Origin: Oscheius dolichura
Lineage: Eukaryota; Nematoda; Chromadorea; Rhabditida; Rhabditidae
DNA: 64,000 nt
NCBI GenBank assembly: GCA_932521035.1
Contig: OW051493.1
Span: forward strand, 806,001-870,000
Reading direction: 5' to 3'
Part shown: positions 63,219 to 64,000 of the stretch, one piece after another
Numbering within the stretch: position 1 is the first letter of the stretch
How the letters are laid out: each line of letters begins with the position of its first letter
Notes under the pieces: model-generated
Told to the model about the DNA's origin: nothing
The model's database searches: none
What the model saw: only the letters and a program-made list of their open reading frames with translations
Program-made: the position numbers and the translations under genes

Positions 63219-64000
63219 CTAAAGGGGATTTATTCTTTTATAGTGACAAAGACGATCAGACAAGGTTTGGGGAATAATCACAGAGGACATAAAAGACCAA
63301 GAATAAGGAAGAGCTGCTCCATCTCGCCATCGTTCTTCATCGAATATTTCAACTCGACTCAGATATGAATCTATAGTCCGCCATCCACCAATTGCATAGA
63401 TTTCTTGGTCAAGGAATTTTCCAGCAAAATAGCCGGAAGGATATTTCAATGGCGACAAAGGTTTCCATGTTGCATTTGATTCTTGAGGGTCGAGCTCCCA
63501 CACGGCGTTTGTTGTCCCGTAGTTACCTCCACCAAATAGAATAAACTTATTTTCATAAGTAACGAGTGAATGAGCAGTGAGAGGCTCTGGTAAAGAGGGA
63601 AATTCAATCCAACTGTTTTCTTCAGGATTGTAACATTCTGCAGCACCCGTGATGGTTGTATTATCAATCCATCCACCACAAATAATTATTTTATTGTTCC
63701 ATAATGCCGCTGCTGCCTCAGTTCTGGTATGTTTCATATCTCTAAAATCTGTTAATAACCTGGTTTTTATTTTTCCAAGTAAAAGAGAAAATCGAAACTA
63801 AACTCACGCCATTAATGTCCATTTATTTTCCTTCGGATCGTATCTTTCCACACTTTTTAGTATTTCTGTATTTTCATCTGCTCCTCCAAACCCCCAAATA
63901 TTTCCATTCCATTCCAAACAACTATTTTGAATCCCCCCGCGCCCAACATTCATATCAGCCAGTCGTATCCATTTCAGATTATTGTCCAATTTATACAAAG
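63219..64000 (-). CDS. Kelch-repeat protein, copy C (3' part; continues beyond the right edge)
   Basis: Minus exons 63808-64000 (partial) and 63219-63741 (ends at TAG) join in phase (GC|GTGAGT … TTTTAG|A). Visible blades: MYKLDNNLKWIRLADM, WNGNIWGFGGADE, LKSVERYDPKENKW, NNKIIICGGWID, AAECYNPEENSW, NKFILFGGGNYGT, WELDPQESNATWKPL, DQEIYAIGGWRTI, RVEIFDEERWRDG. The GG doublet plus Y…W pattern repeats four to five times, as in a beta-propeller. This is the only copy in the cluster with an intact 3' end, so it is the best candidate for a working gene. Whether a BTB domain lies upstream cannot be seen. Confidence 0.85.

Overview
The window reads as nuclear DNA of a nematode, most likely a rhabditid (chromadorean) worm. 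Genes are split into many small exons of about 50-250 bp. Introns start GT(A/G)AG and mostly end TTTCAG, TTCCAG or TTTTAG, and the shortest convincing one is 40 bp. The gene content also fits: a patched-related (PTR) protein, a C-type lectin, MAM-like secreted proteins and a kelch tandem array. There are no operons, bacterial genes or CRISPR arrays. All exon maps were built by hand from splice signals, reading phase and protein sense. For every complete model the exon lengths sum to a whole number of codons.

Layout. 1-2.0 kb: the 5' part (LTR, primer binding site, leader, gag) of a minus-strand LTR retrotransposon that runs off the left edge. It sits in or next to the 3' part of a minus-strand gene with exons at 2.4-5.7 kb. 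5.7-9.4 kb: repeats and one BTB-like fragment. 9.4-18.3 kb: a complete 16-exon minus-strand gene for a 563-residue secreted protein with two MAM-like modules; its second intron holds a 1.88 kb Mutator-like transposon with a perfect 9-bp target duplication. 19.0-19.4 kb: the 3' exons of a small membrane protein. 19.7-33.5 kb: a complete 24-exon minus-strand PTR gene (916 residues). Its 3.5 kb intron 2 contains a complete plus-strand gene for a 190-residue secreted protein. 33.5-42.7 kb: no gene found, many foldback repeats. 42.7-44.6 kb: a 169-residue secreted Lys/Glu/Ala-rich protein whose first-exon region is repeated three times upstream. 46-50.6 kb: no gene found, but a striking 194-bp inverted repeat with a tRNA-like end.

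50.6-52.1 kb: a complete C-type lectin gene with a Thr-rich stalk. 52.4 kb: an orphan signal-peptide exon. 54.1-56.1 kb: a complete 10-exon gene for an unrecognised 441-residue helical protein. 56.3-64 kb: a decaying cluster on the minus strand: two 3' exons of an unidentified gene, kelch copy A (frameshifted, cut by a MITE), a probably myristoylated TKL-type kinase with a broken C-lobe, an AMACR-like fragment that keeps a peroxisomal SKL tail, kelch copy B (3' end missing) and kelch copy C (intact as far as seen, running off the right edge).

The main theme is turnover by small foldback elements. At least four dispersed families recur, including one flanked by TTAA that cuts kelch copy A and seems to supply a splice acceptor elsewhere. 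The genes do not form an obvious single pathway. Secreted or cell-surface proteins (two MAM-like proteins, the nested protein, the lectin, the Lys/Glu-rich protein) and membrane proteins predominate, as is common in fast-evolving nematode chromosome arms.
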